DNA of 64,000 bases from Nannochloris sp. 'desiccata' (lineage: Eukaryota; Chlorophyta; Trebouxiophyceae; Chlorellales; Chlorellaceae). Made by a program: the position numbers and the translations under genes. Within the stretch, counting starts at the first letter, position 1; every line of letters begins with the position of its first letter. Below are positions 44,150-54,252 of the stretch, in pieces. Location of the stretch: assembly GCA_019044685.2 (NCBI GenBank), contig JAGTXX020000004.1:310001-374000 (forward strand). Reading direction: 5' to 3'. The notes under the pieces are model-generated. The model saw only the letters and a program-made list of their open reading frames with translations. It made no database searches and had not been told where the DNA came from.

Positions 44150-45010
44150 CTAAACAGAACTAGGCGCAGTAAACGATGCCACCGCATTCTGAAGGATCCC
44201 TCCAAAATTCTCTTCTGTCTCTGTAGTACAAGTTCCATTAATAGTATAAAATCTGCGCACCCCCGACCTGGGCGACACACCCAGCGCCACTGCGGAAATT
44301 ACCACTCTGGTAGGTGAACCTTCCCTACTGACTGTGTACCGTACAATGTACTGCCCATTTTCGTCTTTCACATCGACTAATTTTGCGATGGGTACTGCCT
44401 CCCCACCGCTCATCATAGAACTACGGCCGTTTTGAGGTGCCGGTTTTTTCAACATATAGCTTCGATCCATAGTGGAAATCAAGCTCTCTGCCCATTGTTG
44501 AGCCGTCCCAAAGCTGCCCAAGCTGGTAAAGTCAGCAGAAGGGGTGCGAACAGTGATGGCAAGGTTGACATCAGGGGTAGCAGGGGGAATGAAGGCGATT
44601 ACTCGCTGTAAGCCGGCTGCGTTGCTGAACCGAGCCTTGGGGTCGGACGCAGCAGCACCTCCGAGAGCACCTCCTGTGGCCAGTTGCCAGCCTGCTGGGA
44701 CTGTTAGTGAGAATCCATCTAAAGCGTCTTTATATACAGAATTGGAAGATGATGAGGCGGTGGTGGTGGGGGCCGTAACGATATCTTCTGCTGCCAAGGA
44801 AGGAAGAGCAAGCAGGGCGGCGGTTGCGGCGGCGAGATTGCCAAGAGCGATGCGACGGGAAGATGATGGTTCAGGGGCGGTAGACACGACTGCCCTGCCT
44901 GCAGATCGGAAGCTAATGCAATTCCTACATTGCACTGCTGTTTTTCTTGAATAGTTGTTGCTGATACAGATGGGCCATCTAGGCTCTGCGCATCGCATCG
45001 TGGAACTCAT
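44150..45010 (-). CDS. PsbP-domain thylakoid lumen protein
   Basis: Single exon, 286 residues. A two-part targeting sequence is visible: a plastid transit peptide, then SSSRRIALGNLAAATAALLALPSLAAED, a twin-arginine lumen signal with an Ala-x-Ala cleavage site. The mature part (VYKDALDGFSLTVPAGWQL, DVNLAITVRTPSADFTSLGSF, QWAESLI, YIVRYTVS, RRFYTINGTCTTETEENFGGIL) has the PsbP fold of photosystem II extrinsic and PsbP-like assembly proteins. Which member (PsbP itself, PPL or PPD) is not clear; the sequence looks like a PPD-type paralogue. It shares a 266 bp divergent promoter with the aspartic protease gene. Confidence 0.85.
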   Translation of the reverse strand: MSSTMRCAEPRWPICISNNYSRKTAVQCRNCISFRSAGRAVVSTAPEPSSSRRIALGNLAAATAALLALPSLAAEDIVTAPTTTASSSSNSVYKDALDGFSLTVPAGWQLATGGALGGAAASDPKARFSNAAGLQRVIAFIPPATPDVNLAITVRTPSADFTSLGSFGTAQQWAESLISTMDRSYMLKKPAPQNGRSSMMSGGEAVPIAKLVDVKDENGQYIVRYTVSREGSPTRVVISAVALGVSPRSGVRRFYTINGTCTTETEENFGGILQNAVASFTAPSSV

Positions 45011-45276
45011 ATTTGCAATAATAAATTAGTTATTTGCTGCAGAATTCTCCAATGAGATTTTTATGTTCCCGTGGGCTTAGCCACTCGAGTCGATAGATAA
45101 CAGCGCCAAGGCTGAAAAGGTTGTAAACCGTGCAAATGTGCGTTATTCCAAACCTTGTTAACATTTTCAAGGGTTGACACGACATTGCTAGACCTGTGGG
45201 AAAGGCTTGGAACGCTGTTCGAGAGCATCTGATCCAAAAAAGATTATAAATTTTCATTTTTGACAAGGTCGCCACA

Positions 45277-47157
45277 ATGACCACGAAGGCGAGGATTCTC
45301 CTCGTTGCACTCTTCTTGTGCATGGCAGCTGTCCCCCCGGCACATGCCATTGCCAAGATTAAGCTTCGTAAGGGGTTTGTTGACCCTCAAATACGTAAGC
45401 TCCACCATGCAAACAATTCACACGTGATCTCCCAACAGCTTCAGAGCGAAGACGGAGAAAAAGTGGACATTATTAACTTTATGGATGCTCAGGTAGGTCT
45501 TACGAAACACCATTGCAGGCAACTAGGTTCTAAGCAAACAACCTCTGCCTTTCCGCCTTCTACTCTCATTTTTTGCCTCCCCCGTTTTTCTCTCCCTTTA
45601 GAGCTAACTTCCCCCCTCCCTGTCTTTCTCTTTCTCATCGCCGCGTGTGGAAAGAACAAGAATAACAGCCATTTTAAATATACACTAATTCCCTTCCCCC
45701 CCTCCCCCCCCCCTCCCCCCCCCCCTCTCCTGTTGCAGTACTATGGCGAAATTGGTCTTGGCACCCCACCTCAACCTTTCATGGTTGTCTTTGACACTGG
45801 CAGTTCAAATCTGTGGGTGCCTTCCTCCAAATGCTCCTTCTTCAACATTGCTTGCTACCTCCACAACAAATACACCGCTGAAAACTCTAAAACCTACGTA
45901 GAAGATGGTAGAGATTTCGCTATCCAGTACGGTTCTGGCGCTTTAACTGGCTACCTTTCAAAAGACACCCTCACCATTGGAGACGACGGACTACAAATTA
46001 AAGACCAAATCTTCGCTGAAGCCGTTCAAGAACCTTCTCTCTCCTTCATTGCTGCTTCTTTTGATGGCATTATGGGTCTAGGATTCCCTGAAATCGCTGT
46101 GGGGAAGGTACAACCACCTTTCCAGAATGCATTAGATCAAGGCGTCCTTGAAGAGCCCGTGTTTTCTTTTTGGTTGAATAGAAATACTGACGAGGGCGAG
46201 CAGGGTGGAGAGTTAGTGCTTGGCGGTGTAGATCCTGATCATTTTACTGGAGAACATACCTGGGTGCCTGTTACAAGGAGAGGTTTCTGGCAATTTAAGA
46301 TGGATAGTCTCGAAGTCGGTGGCGGTGGCAGGGGTATAAATGACAACAACAACAACAAGGTGAATAACTTGAAAAAGAGTGCTTCTGCCTGTATCGGTGG
46401 CTGCCAAGTCATCGCAGACACAGGTACATCCCTCATTGCCGGTCCTCCTGAAGAAATAGATAGAATTAATGCTGCAATCGGAGCTGAGAGTGTGGTGGTC
46501 GAAGAATGCAAAGCCGTGGTGCATGATTATTTGCCTCAAATGATAAAGATTATTGATTCTATGCCTCCACAAGCTGTATGTGCCACTTTAGGACTCTGTG
46601 GGCCATCCTCTATTGATTCTAAAATCCAAGAATTAAAGAAGCGTAGTAGTTTAACTAGCACTGCTCACATGGCATCATACCGCCGTCTGCTGCGCATGCT
46701 GAGCCTTCCCGAAGAAACTGAACAAAATATCGAAAATGAAAAAAATTCTTTAACAGACGACGGTCCACAATGTCAAGTATGTGAATTCGTCATTCAATAC
46801 GTCAAAGTCGCCTTGGCTAACAACGACACCATGTCACAAATCATCGATTCCCTCGACACCGCTTGCGAGGCACTTTCTTTTGGCGCTGGTGGCCAAGCTG
46901 CAGTTGACTGTGACAACATCCCCAACATGCCTGATGTGACATTCTCCATTGGGGGTAGAGAGTTTTCCCTTACTGCCGACCAATATGTGCTTCAGATTGA
47001 AGCTATGGGCAATAAACAATGTATTAGCGGGTTCATGGGGCTCGATGTGCCTCCTCCTTTGGGGCCCTTATGGATCCTAGGTGATGTGTTTATTGGGCCG
47101 TATCATACTGTGTTTGATTATGGAAACGAACGCGTTGGATTCGCTGATGCGGCTTAG
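45277..47157 (+). CDS. Phytepsin-type aspartic protease with saposin-like insert
   Basis: Two exons, 45277-45492 and 45739-47157 (phase 0; donor GTAGGT, acceptor TGTTGCAG), 544 residues. Signal peptide (LLVALFLCMAAVPPAHA), propeptide, then YYGEIGLGTPPQPFMVVFDTGSSNLWVPS with the first catalytic Asp, YGSG flap, and IADTGTSLIAGP with the second. The insert typical of plant phytepsins splits the C-terminal lobe: two saposin halves (ECKAVVHDYLPQMI...QAVCATLGLC and CQVCEFVIQYVKVAL...ACEAL) in swapped order. The chain ends with PLWILGDVFIGPYHTVFDYGNERVGFADAA. Vacuolar or secreted protein turnover is the usual role. The single intron (246 nt) has no in-frame stop and a multiple-of-three length: see findings. 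Confidence 0.95.
   Translation: MTTKARILLVALFLCMAAVPPAHAIAKIKLRKGFVDPQIRKLHHANNSHVISQQLQSEDGEKVDIINFMDAQVGLTKHHCRQLGSKQTTSAFPPSTLIFCLPRFSLPLELTSPLPVFLFLIAACGKNKNNSHFKYTLIPFPPSPPPPPPPLLLQYYGEIGLGTPPQPFMVVFDTGSSNLWVPSSKCSFFNIACYLHNKYTAENSKTYVEDGRDFAIQYGSGALTGYLSKDTLTIGDDGLQIKDQIFAEAVQEPSLSFIAASFDGIMGLGFPEIAVGKVQPPFQNALDQGVLEEPVFSFWLNRNTDEGEQGGELVLGGVDPDHFTGEHTWVPVTRRGFWQFKMDSLEVGGGGRGINDNNNNKVNNLKKSASACIGGCQVIADTGTSLIAGPPEEIDRINAAIGAESVVVEECKAVVHDYLPQMIKIIDSMPPQAVCATLGLCGPSSIDSKIQELKKRSSLTSTAHMASYRRLLRMLSLPEETEQNIENEKNSLTDDGPQCQVCEFVIQYVKVALANNDTMSQIIDSLDTACEALSFGAGGQAAVDCDNIPNMPDVTFSIGGREFSLTADQYVLQIEAMGNKQCISGFMGLDVPPPLGPLWILGDVFIGPYHTVFDYGNERVGFADAA
45493..45738 (+). other. Stop-free, phase-0 intron with long C tract
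   Basis: 246 nt, divisible by three and open in frame. The region just before the acceptor is almost pure C (45691-45726), an extreme pyrimidine tract that is also a G-quadruplex motif on the opposite strand. Splicing is inferred because removal joins DAQ directly to YYGEIGLG, the normal protease sequence. Confidence 0.8.
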
Positions 47158-47408
47158 ATAGGGTAAGTAGGCTTGGGTGGAATGAAAGAAAGAAAGTTGG
47201 AATGTCTTTCTTTGTTTTTACGGTCTTGAAAGTAAATAGATATTATTATCTTAGTGTATATATCTTTCTGGTCCGATTATGGCCGCGTTCATCCTCTTAA
47301 AATGCATTAATACATCCTATAGTATCTTGTTTTTATATGTACACAACGTTTAATTAGATAATGAAGCAAAACAAAAAAACAAAATGTCCGTATCTTTTAA
47401 AAATCTTG

Positions 47409-48026
47409 TCATGCCCGATGCTTATCGACTCTCTCCTCAGGCAGCAGAACCACTTCGATTAGTCCAACGAACCCCGCAGCCAGAGCTTTGATACTTCTAC
47501 TAAGCCACGAAACTTCTCCACGTTGCTTGGAGATATATCCAGCCACCACGCAGCACACAGCATGCCCTCCAACAGCAACAGGGACAAATGCCCGTAAAGT
47601 AACTTCCTGATCTTTTGTAATTACACCGATTCTGCTCCAATCGCCACTGTATGCTGCATCAAAGAGCATCAACATGCCTGCAGCTACTGCAAGGGGCAGC
47701 CAAAGTCGGAAGAAACTGTTGTCGATGGCGTCACTCAGCTCTGGAGATGGTGAAACAAAAGAAGAAGAGGCGGGGGAGGCGCTCTTGGCGTTATTATTTT
47801 GCTGTCGCTTTGAAGCGTTGCAGCTTATTAACAAAGATCTACTAGTATTGACACGTGTATTGATACCAGTTGCAATGAGGCGCTTTGCCGCTAGGAAGCT
47901 GTTGCTTGGTTTTGTATTATCACTGGGTAGATCAGAGACGACAGCAGTGGTGCCCCTCCGGGTAAGATTATGGCATCTAATTTGCAATGGGAAGTTGCTT
48001 GCGCATACATGAGAGGTAGAGATCAT
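47409..48026 (-). CDS. Unknown plastid-type membrane protein
   Basis: Single exon, 205 residues. Ser/Thr/Arg-rich N-terminus of transit-peptide type (about 100 residues), then three hydrophobic stretches (WLPLAVAAGMLMLFDAAYSG, LRAFVPVAVGGHAVCCVVAGY, LAAGFVGLIEVVLLP) separated by short polar loops with GDWSRIGVITKDQE. It looks like a small thylakoid or envelope protein with 2-3 helices; no family recognised. Confidence 0.65.
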   Translation of the reverse strand: MISTSHVCASNFPLQIRCHNLTRRGTTAVVSDLPSDNTKPSNSFLAAKRLIATGINTRVNTSRSLLISCNASKRQQNNNAKSASPASSSFVSPSPELSDAIDNSFFRLWLPLAVAAGMLMLFDAAYSGDWSRIGVITKDQEVTLRAFVPVAVGGHAVCCVVAGYISKQRGEVSWLSRSIKALAAGFVGLIEVVLLPEERVDKHRA

Positions 48027-48380
48027 TTGATTTGAGTGAAGAACAATTAATAGAGAAATTTATATTAATGTGCCAATTTAATTACAACAAGGGGCGAATT
48101 TGGGCAAGAGTCGATCGAAAGAGATGCGTTAAAATTAAAACGGTGCAAAATGCGAAAAAAGTGATGCTTAAGCAATATGAAAGACGATGCTATCTTGCAA
48201 ATTGCTTTATCAAGCATAAACAACACCTTGAAAGAGAATATTCAACTCAATTATCAAAAAGAAACATGGAACACCTGGTGGGTGGGCCAAGTGGAGAGAG
48301 ACTGCCAGAGGGAACCCACACCAAAGAAAGAGGGGGCCACCTAGTCACTGTACAGAAAAAGATCACTTCAGGACACCTGT
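48027..48380. other. Intergenic region
   Basis: 5' flank of the unknown plastid-type gene (-) and 3' flank of the LEA-like gene (-). No gene supported. Confidence 0.55.
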
Positions 48381-49484
48381 TTACATAATAGAGCAACCCC
48401 ATTTGCTCTTTGTCTCTTCCTTCACCTGCTGACCTCGGTAATAGTTCTTACTTTGCCGACCGTCCTTCTCCAAACCTTCGCCGCCCTTCTTCAAAAACTG
48501 ACCAGTTTTCTCTTCAGCAGAAGAAGCAGTAGCCAAAGCAGCGCTTCCTGCAGCAGCTACTTTGTCTTCTACCTTGTTGGCAGCACGGCTGGTGGTGTCT
48601 GCAGCAGAGCGGTAGGTGCTCTTGGCCGTGTCGGCAGCATCATGAGCTTTGTTGCCAACCCAGCGACCAGCGTCTTTGACGCCTTCCTTGGCATCATGGG
48701 CTTTTTCACGGACAACACCGCGAGTATCGTCAGTCTGCAGAGAAAGAGAAATTAACCAATGGATCAATATTTCTTGGCCGGGGAAATAATCTAGGTAAAC
48801 AGAGTACTCAGAAAGAACAGAAGAAAAGATAAAACAAAGAAACAAATCATGTCCTTACCTTGCGTGCAGCAGCATTTTTAGCATTTTCAAGTTTATTTCC
48901 AGCTTCATCAGCTGCATCTTCAACATTTTTCTTCAATCCAAACCAGTTGCGCTCGGCTCTGTCTTCCAAATCATTCAAAGCAGATTCGGCTTTTTCACCT
49001 GCACGCCTGGCTTTACGGCCAGCAGATTTGCCATAACCTTCTTCATCTTTGTTGCGCTTCATAGAGGTGGCGGCGGCCAAAACGATGGCTGCACCAGCAA
49101 CCCAGGGGATGGCAGAGCGCACCCAGCGGCGCCATTCATCGTTGTCTTTTGGCCAGGAGGAGCGTGAAGCCCAGCCCTTGGCAACGGCTCCGTCTTTACT
49201 AGAGACAGTGACTTTAGTCGTTTTGGATGTATTAGAAACATCAACTTGGGCGCCTGTGAAATCAAAGCAAAGCGGAGAGAGGCATCAAGAGGGAAGCAGG
49301 GTGAGTCAGCGAAAAACAATTTGATGATGCCAGAAATCAAGTTTAAATGCAATCTAGAGCCTTGTTGAGCACATGACGCTAGGAAATACGCATGTAAATA
49401 TAGAGATGAAAGGCTACCTGGGGTGTATGGGGCGTCGATGCTGGTATCAGCTCCAGTTCGCTTAATAGGGTCGTGTGGGTTCAT
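48381..49484 (-). CDS. LEA-like helical repeat protein with membrane segment and CaaX terminus
   Basis: Three exons, 49418-49484, 48859-49253 and 48381-48734 (phases 1 and 0; donors GTAGCC and GTAAGG, acceptors TTCACAG and TCTGCAG), 271 residues. After a polar N-terminus, one hydrophobic segment (AIPWVAGAAIVLAAATSM) is followed by a long Ala/Lys/Asp/Glu-rich region with 11-residue periodicity of group 3 LEA or apolipoprotein type (AERNWFGLKKNVEDAADEAG, EKAHDAKEGVKDAGRWVG, KAHDAADTAKSTYRSAADTT). The chain ends CSIM, a CaaX box predicted to be farnesylated. Such helices fold on membranes or on drying; function here is unknown. Divergent from the S28 peptidase gene. Confidence 0.8.
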
Positions 49485-49851
49485 ATTTATTCCTCGAAAG
49501 TTGTTTGCCTTATAAGGGTCTTAGAGAGTAGTCTTCTGCTGGATAGCGGAGTTTAAATCAAGTTCAAGAGAATATATTGCGTTTAATTATGTAGATTTGC
49601 GGGGAAGATTGGTAAATTTGATCTAGAAGAGCGGGTTGGCTAGCTTCATGCCAGATCCCCGTAGGATCCAAAAAGAAAGCATTTTAAAAATGATTTTTGC
49701 CCTGCATTTCCCACCGAAACAAAAAGTTATATTTTGGCTCTGCTCTAATAGCAAATTTAGAGCTAGAGTCAAAAATACCCACTATTTCTCATTTTAGAGC
49801 CATATACACCCTTAACTCTCCTCCATATGGTACTTTAATATATAAATTTAT
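49485..49851. promoter_or_regulatory. Bidirectional promoter region with a hairpin
   Basis: 367 bp between the divergent LEA-like and S28 peptidase genes. It contains a near-perfect inverted repeat at 49732-49774 (TTTTGGCTCTGCTCTAA against TTAGAGCTAGAGTCAAAA). Confidence 0.5.
49732..49774. repeat. Imperfect inverted repeat in divergent promoter
   Basis: Arms 49732-49748 and 49757-49774 differ by one substitution and one extra base; 8-base spacer. It lies about 80 bp before the S28 peptidase ATG. Confidence 0.75.
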
Positions 49852-51612
49852 ATGATCAAGATCACAATGTCAGCACTCATCTTTCCTCTTCTCCTCCTCA
49901 CTTCACTCCACACCCACCGTATTGAAGCCCGCACTGGTCCACCATTACTCAGACGACCTCACACCACCCACGCTGGCCCCTTTCAAGATGAACGCTCGAA
50001 ACAAATTTTCTCAGAATGCTCTCAGATGTGGCGCTCTTCCCGTGTAGATCATTTCAGCTGGGCAAATCAAGACACTTACCAACAACGCTACTTTATTTGC
50101 GACAAACACTACAACCAATCAAAACCTGGTGTCATTTTCTTCTACTTAGGCAACGAAGCTGACGTCACGCTGTATGTCAACAACACGGGCCTCATGCATG
50201 AACTCGCTCCCCGCCACAATGCCCTCATAATTTTCGCAGAGCACCGCTACTACGGCCTCTCAAAACCCTTTTCACATGAAATTGAACATCAAAACATGGG
50301 TTATTTAACTACTGAACAAGCTATGGCGGATTACGCGTCTCTTATATGGGAAGTGAAACAAAATTTAGATGATCAACACATGCCCGTAATTGGCTTTGGC
50401 GGCAGTTACGGCGGAATGCTTGCTACCTGGTTTCGATTAAAATACCCCCATCTAATGGATGGAGCGATTGCTGCATCGGCGCCAATTTGGTCTTTCTACG
50501 GGGAAGAGCCTCCTTATGATTTAGGTGGTTTTAATGAGGCTGTGACTTGGGATGCGAGCAAAGAAGGTGGGTCAGCGCCTGCATGCATTGATAATGCAAG
50601 AAAGGCGTGGCAGACCATGTTTGAGTGGGGGAAGAGTAAAGAAGGACGTAGAAAAATAGCGGAATCGATGCGTCTTTGCCCTCGTAAGAAGCAGAATGAA
50701 CAAACCTCTTCGTCTTCACCTATAGATTATCTTACAAAAGATTTTCTACTATCGATAGATAAAGAAAGTGCAGGAAAATCAGCGGAGGAAGAAATTTTAA
50801 AGTCCAAAGAGGATGTAGAGGCGCTTGCTGGGTGGGGAGAAGAAGCCTGGGCATACTTGGCAATGGGAGATTACCCTTATCCTTCAGGATATATCTTGAA
50901 TGGTGAAGCAGTCCTCCCAGCGTACCCAGTTCGGGTTGCCTGTGACTATCTAGCTGATGCCAATCTAGAGGGAAAAGCACTTTTGGGCGCCATGGCCGAG
51001 GCTGTTGGTATTTTTTACAACGCCACCGGTGCTATAGATTGCTTTGAGTTTGGATCTACATCTTCTGCGGGTAACGCTACAGAACAGGACGCCACTTTTT
51101 GGGATTTTCAGTATTGTTCAGAGCAATTCATGCCGCAAACGAGCGACGGTGTCCGAGATATGTTTTGGAATTCTGGAAAGTTCAATTTTAAGGAAGAAAG
51201 TCAACGCTGTGAAACTACCTGGGGGGTGAGACCTTCAAAATACAAAGCGACGATTGAATGGGGTGGGAGACGGCTCGAGGCAGCTTCAAATATAGTGTTC
51301 AGTAATGGAGGACGAGATCCATGGCGCTCCGGAGGTGTTTTAAAATCTTTGAGTGATACCCTCGTTGCTGTAAATATTCCAGAGGGAGCGCATCACCTGG
51401 ATTTGATGTTTAGTAATAAAGATGATCCTGAGTCTGTGATAGAAGCGAGAAAAGTAGAGGAGGAGCATATTGTGAGATGGATTGAAGAAGCCAGAGAGAG
51501 GAGAACAAGGGGGGCAACAGCGGTAAAGAAAAGTGGAGGAAAGGAGGAGCAGGAGGTGTTGCCTCGTGTAGATATAAATGGCACGTCCGGTGTATCTCTC
51601 TCTGTTGCATAA
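49852..51612 (+). CDS. S28 serine peptidase (Pro-X carboxypeptidase / DPP II type)
   Basis: Single exon, 586 residues with signal peptide (MSALIFPLLLLTSLHTHRIEA). The family removes residues after proline at protein ends, mainly in lysosome-like or secretory compartments. Features in order: VDHFSWANQDTYQQRYFI, VIFFYLGNEADV, IIFAEHRYYGLSKPF, QAMADYASLI, the nucleophile elbow GFGGSYGGMLATW, and near the end VFSNGGRDPWRSGGV (acid) and IPEGAHHLDLM (catalytic His). Several N-x-S/T sites suggest glycosylation. All three catalytic residues appear present. Confidence 0.93.
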   Translation: MIKITMSALIFPLLLLTSLHTHRIEARTGPPLLRRPHTTHAGPFQDERSKQIFSECSQMWRSSRVDHFSWANQDTYQQRYFICDKHYNQSKPGVIFFYLGNEADVTLYVNNTGLMHELAPRHNALIIFAEHRYYGLSKPFSHEIEHQNMGYLTTEQAMADYASLIWEVKQNLDDQHMPVIGFGGSYGGMLATWFRLKYPHLMDGAIAASAPIWSFYGEEPPYDLGGFNEAVTWDASKEGGSAPACIDNARKAWQTMFEWGKSKEGRRKIAESMRLCPRKKQNEQTSSSSPIDYLTKDFLLSIDKESAGKSAEEEILKSKEDVEALAGWGEEAWAYLAMGDYPYPSGYILNGEAVLPAYPVRVACDYLADANLEGKALLGAMAEAVGIFYNATGAIDCFEFGSTSSAGNATEQDATFWDFQYCSEQFMPQTSDGVRDMFWNSGKFNFKEESQRCETTWGVRPSKYKATIEWGGRRLEAASNIVFSNGGRDPWRSGGVLKSLSDTLVAVNIPEGAHHLDLMFSNKDDPESVIEARKVEEEHIVRWIEEARERRTRGATAVKKSGGKEEQEVLPRVDINGTSGVSLSVA

Positions 51613-51806
51613 TGCATTTTGTATACTGTACGTTCTTTTTCTGTTTTGCAATTTTGTATTGTTTGTTACTAAAACCCTAAAACCACAATAACAAACCGTC
51701 TTTCTTTCAAAATCTCGTCAGTTATATATTGAGAGAAAGAACAAGGGTCATAAGAGATTATAACAGTACTATTTTATTCATTATTTACGATTTCTCCTTC
51801 AACTAC

Positions 51807-52325
51807 CTAAGGCGCCACGGTTTCAAAGGGCGATGCAGGTGGCTGTCCAGGCTTCCCAGCCGGGGGTGGCATCCCCATTGCTACCGGAATAGCAGGCGCT
51901 CGACTGGGGTCGATATCAATTTGAATCCAATAATCTCTCCTTCTCACTAAAGAAAGCATGCATCCAGCCTTCTGGAAGAGAGCTTGATGCTTTGCAATGA
52001 CAGCACGGACTTCCTCTTCCCAGACATTGTAGTCGCCCGCATCTGGGTCAACGATGCAAAGACCAACGACAGCTCCGATAGCAAAACACGCTGCCCACTT
52101 GCCGACTTGTTTTGCATTGGGTTTTTGGATGTAAGGATGGATTCTTGCAAGGGCATCTACGTCAGTCATGAAGGCACTCCAGTCCCCTGGGGTGATTCGG
52201 CCTTGGAGCTGGCCTGGAACAATATCTGGGGTGTGATTGAAACGAATGATTCGTCCGGTGCGACCGGCAGATGCACGGAGGAATTCAATGTTTACCCGTA
52301 GGGAGGTCTCTTGAAAGGCTGCCAT
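51807..52325 (-). CDS. Unknown protein, possibly Erf4/GOLGA7-like
   Basis: Single exon, 172 residues. Layout: FQETSLRVNIEFLRASAGR, IIRFNHTPDIVPGQLQGRITPGDWSAFMTDVDAL, a hydrophobic span WAACFAIGAVVGLCIVD, VWEEEVRAVIAKHQALFQKAGCMLSLVRRRDYWIQIDI, then a Pro-rich tail. The strand - helix - hydrophobic - helix - basic strand layout, with cysteines in the hydrophobic part, resembles Golgin A7/Erf4, the partner subunit of Ras palmitoyltransferases. Similarity is only by layout, so the call is tentative. Confidence 0.55.
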   Translation of the reverse strand: MAAFQETSLRVNIEFLRASAGRTGRIIRFNHTPDIVPGQLQGRITPGDWSAFMTDVDALARIHPYIQKPNAKQVGKWAACFAIGAVVGLCIVDPDAGDYNVWEEEVRAVIAKHQALFQKAGCMLSLVRRRDYWIQIDIDPSRAPAIPVAMGMPPPAGKPGQPPASPFETVAP

Positions 52326-53137
52326 GTATATTGTTTTTTAAAAATTAACTTTTGCAAAAGATTAATAGATCGACCGTGTGAGCTAAAGTTGGCCTAGAAT
52401 CAGTTTCTCTCGTTGATTTGATTCGAATACTTTATGAATTTTATTCTGTTCTAATTCCTGGTTCGGTTTTCAACAGAGTGCCTTATTTTCCAAAACACCA
52501 AGCTTGCTGTACCTGACGCCACGACAGCAGCAAGGCTGATTTTCTTCTGCCCACCCATCAGCTTAAAGCCCTAATTCTCTATGGCGGCTATTACCAAATA
52601 GAAGTCTTATACGCTCCTTACGGCTTAATGCTACTTATACAATATTTCTTTTTTCTTGTGAGAGATCTCTCGAAAGCTTACCGACTGCGGTATGCATATG
52701 GCAATATTTTACAAGGCAAGCTTCAAAAAGTAAACTAATTGTTTATTTTAATAAATATTAGAATAGTTTTACCCGAGAGAATAATTATAAGGTAGATTGC
52801 TTTGCAAGAAGGAAAATAAAAGGGGTTTTATAAACAGGCTTGAGTAAGTCGCTAGTAAAACTGAGCGGGGATTAATAAGAAACAAAAAGTACTTGGGAAA
52901 ACAAGTTCCAGAGATATATACAAAAACTACTTGAAAAAAAGTCCAAGACTTGGTCTTCAAAAGAACGCAGAAGAATATTTATTGAACCACGATAAGTAGG
53001 GGGGGAAACGTTATTATGATGAAGGTGTACTTGAAGGTACGTATATCTCATGAATTAATAGGTCGGTACTGGGTTTATGTACACTTTGAACTCCAACGGG
53101 TAGGAGGGATTGGGGGGCGAGGAGGCTCCAGCGCTGT
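52326..53137. other. Intergenic region
   Basis: About 0.8 kb, AT-rich, between two minus-strand genes. No convincing gene; a minus-strand frame at 52769-52960 is low in protein character. Confidence 0.55.
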
Positions 53138-53719
53138 TCAGATAGAACTGGCACAATCCTCAAGAGAGGTGACAGCCTCAATGCCACCGTGTTTGACAAT
53201 GAAAACACCATTTTGCAGACCCCAGGTTTCCCATACAGCGATACTATGCTGCATTGCCAAAATTTTCAACTCAAGGTGACGTTCGGTAGCAGTAACAGTT
53301 TGCGAAAGTTGCCAAGTCGTCTCGAAAAATGCTTCACAAGCGGCATTTGTGTAGGTAGCTTCCAGTTCAAACTGCTTGCGCAGGGCGATTTCGCGCTCCA
53401 AATCCTCTTCGGCGTCTTTAATGCGCTGTTCAAGGTCCATAATATGCTCTTTTTGGGCGAACATTAACTTGATTTGAGAAGGGGCAACAGGCACTTGAGG
53501 AGAAGTGGGGTCAGCGATAGGTTGAACATTTTGAAAAGTCGCTTCCAAGGAACCAGAGCTAAAACCTCCCACGGTCTGCGTAATTTGGCCTGGTATTAAA
53601 TTGAAATCATGCGTGCAATCCGATGTCGGGCTCTCGGGATTAAAAAAGACCACGGATGTTGGTGACGCGACTTTTAGTTTTGGCTCGATGGAAGTCGAAT
53701 CCAATGCGTGTGAGCACAT
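53138..53719 (-). CDS. Unknown coiled-coil protein
   Basis: Single exon, 193 residues from ATG 53719. The polar N-terminal half is followed by a heptad-rich helix (IKLMFAQKEHIMDLEQRIKD with AEEDLEREIALRKQFELEAT), then a second helix region (FETTWQLSQTVTATERHLELKILAM) and a hydrophobic-aromatic end. No family recognised. A frame on the same strand is open further downstream only in a different phase. Confidence 0.6.
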   Translation of the reverse strand: MCSHALDSTSIEPKLKVASPTSVVFFNPESPTSDCTHDFNLIPGQITQTVGGFSSGSLEATFQNVQPIADPTSPQVPVAPSQIKLMFAQKEHIMDLEQRIKDAEEDLEREIALRKQFELEATYTNAACEAFFETTWQLSQTVTATERHLELKILAMQHSIAVWETWGLQNGVFIVKHGGIEAVTSLEDCASSI

Positions 53720-54252
53720 TACTGCCTCTTACAACCAATTGGAGGGCTTTACAAGCTAACAGCAAGCTAATTATAGATTAAAATATTACGGGGTTGCCAT
53801 CCCGATACTTTTATTGGCCTTTGGCGTTTGCCTGCAAAAGTTCACATATGGAAGTTGGTCAGAAGGTGCCTGCCCTAAAAGTACCATTTGAACCCACGTG
53901 GACCCCTAGGTCTCTGGACTTTTACAATACCAATTGATGCTGTACCCGCATACATATGTTTGTGTTGGTCTTATTATTCAAGGGTGACACTGCTCTTTGG
54001 AAGGGGACAACACATTTTAAATTCTTCCCAAATACAAATTTTTGGTGTGGACCGCTGCGGCTGCTCCCCGCTGCTACCCTTTGCAGCTCAAGTCTCTACA
54101 GAACACAGGCTTTTACATATTTGTTTGTATACAGAGGGGATTAGTATTTAAAAGCGATCTTTTCCATCAATCAACAGTAGAATGTATGCTTTACAGTCCA
54201 CCCAACTACTGGGGCAGCAGTAATAATGGGTAAAATATTTCGCTTTTCCCGT
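53720..54252. other. Intergenic region
   Basis: 5' flank of the coiled-coil gene and 3' flank of the first small twin gene. No gene seen. Confidence 0.55.
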
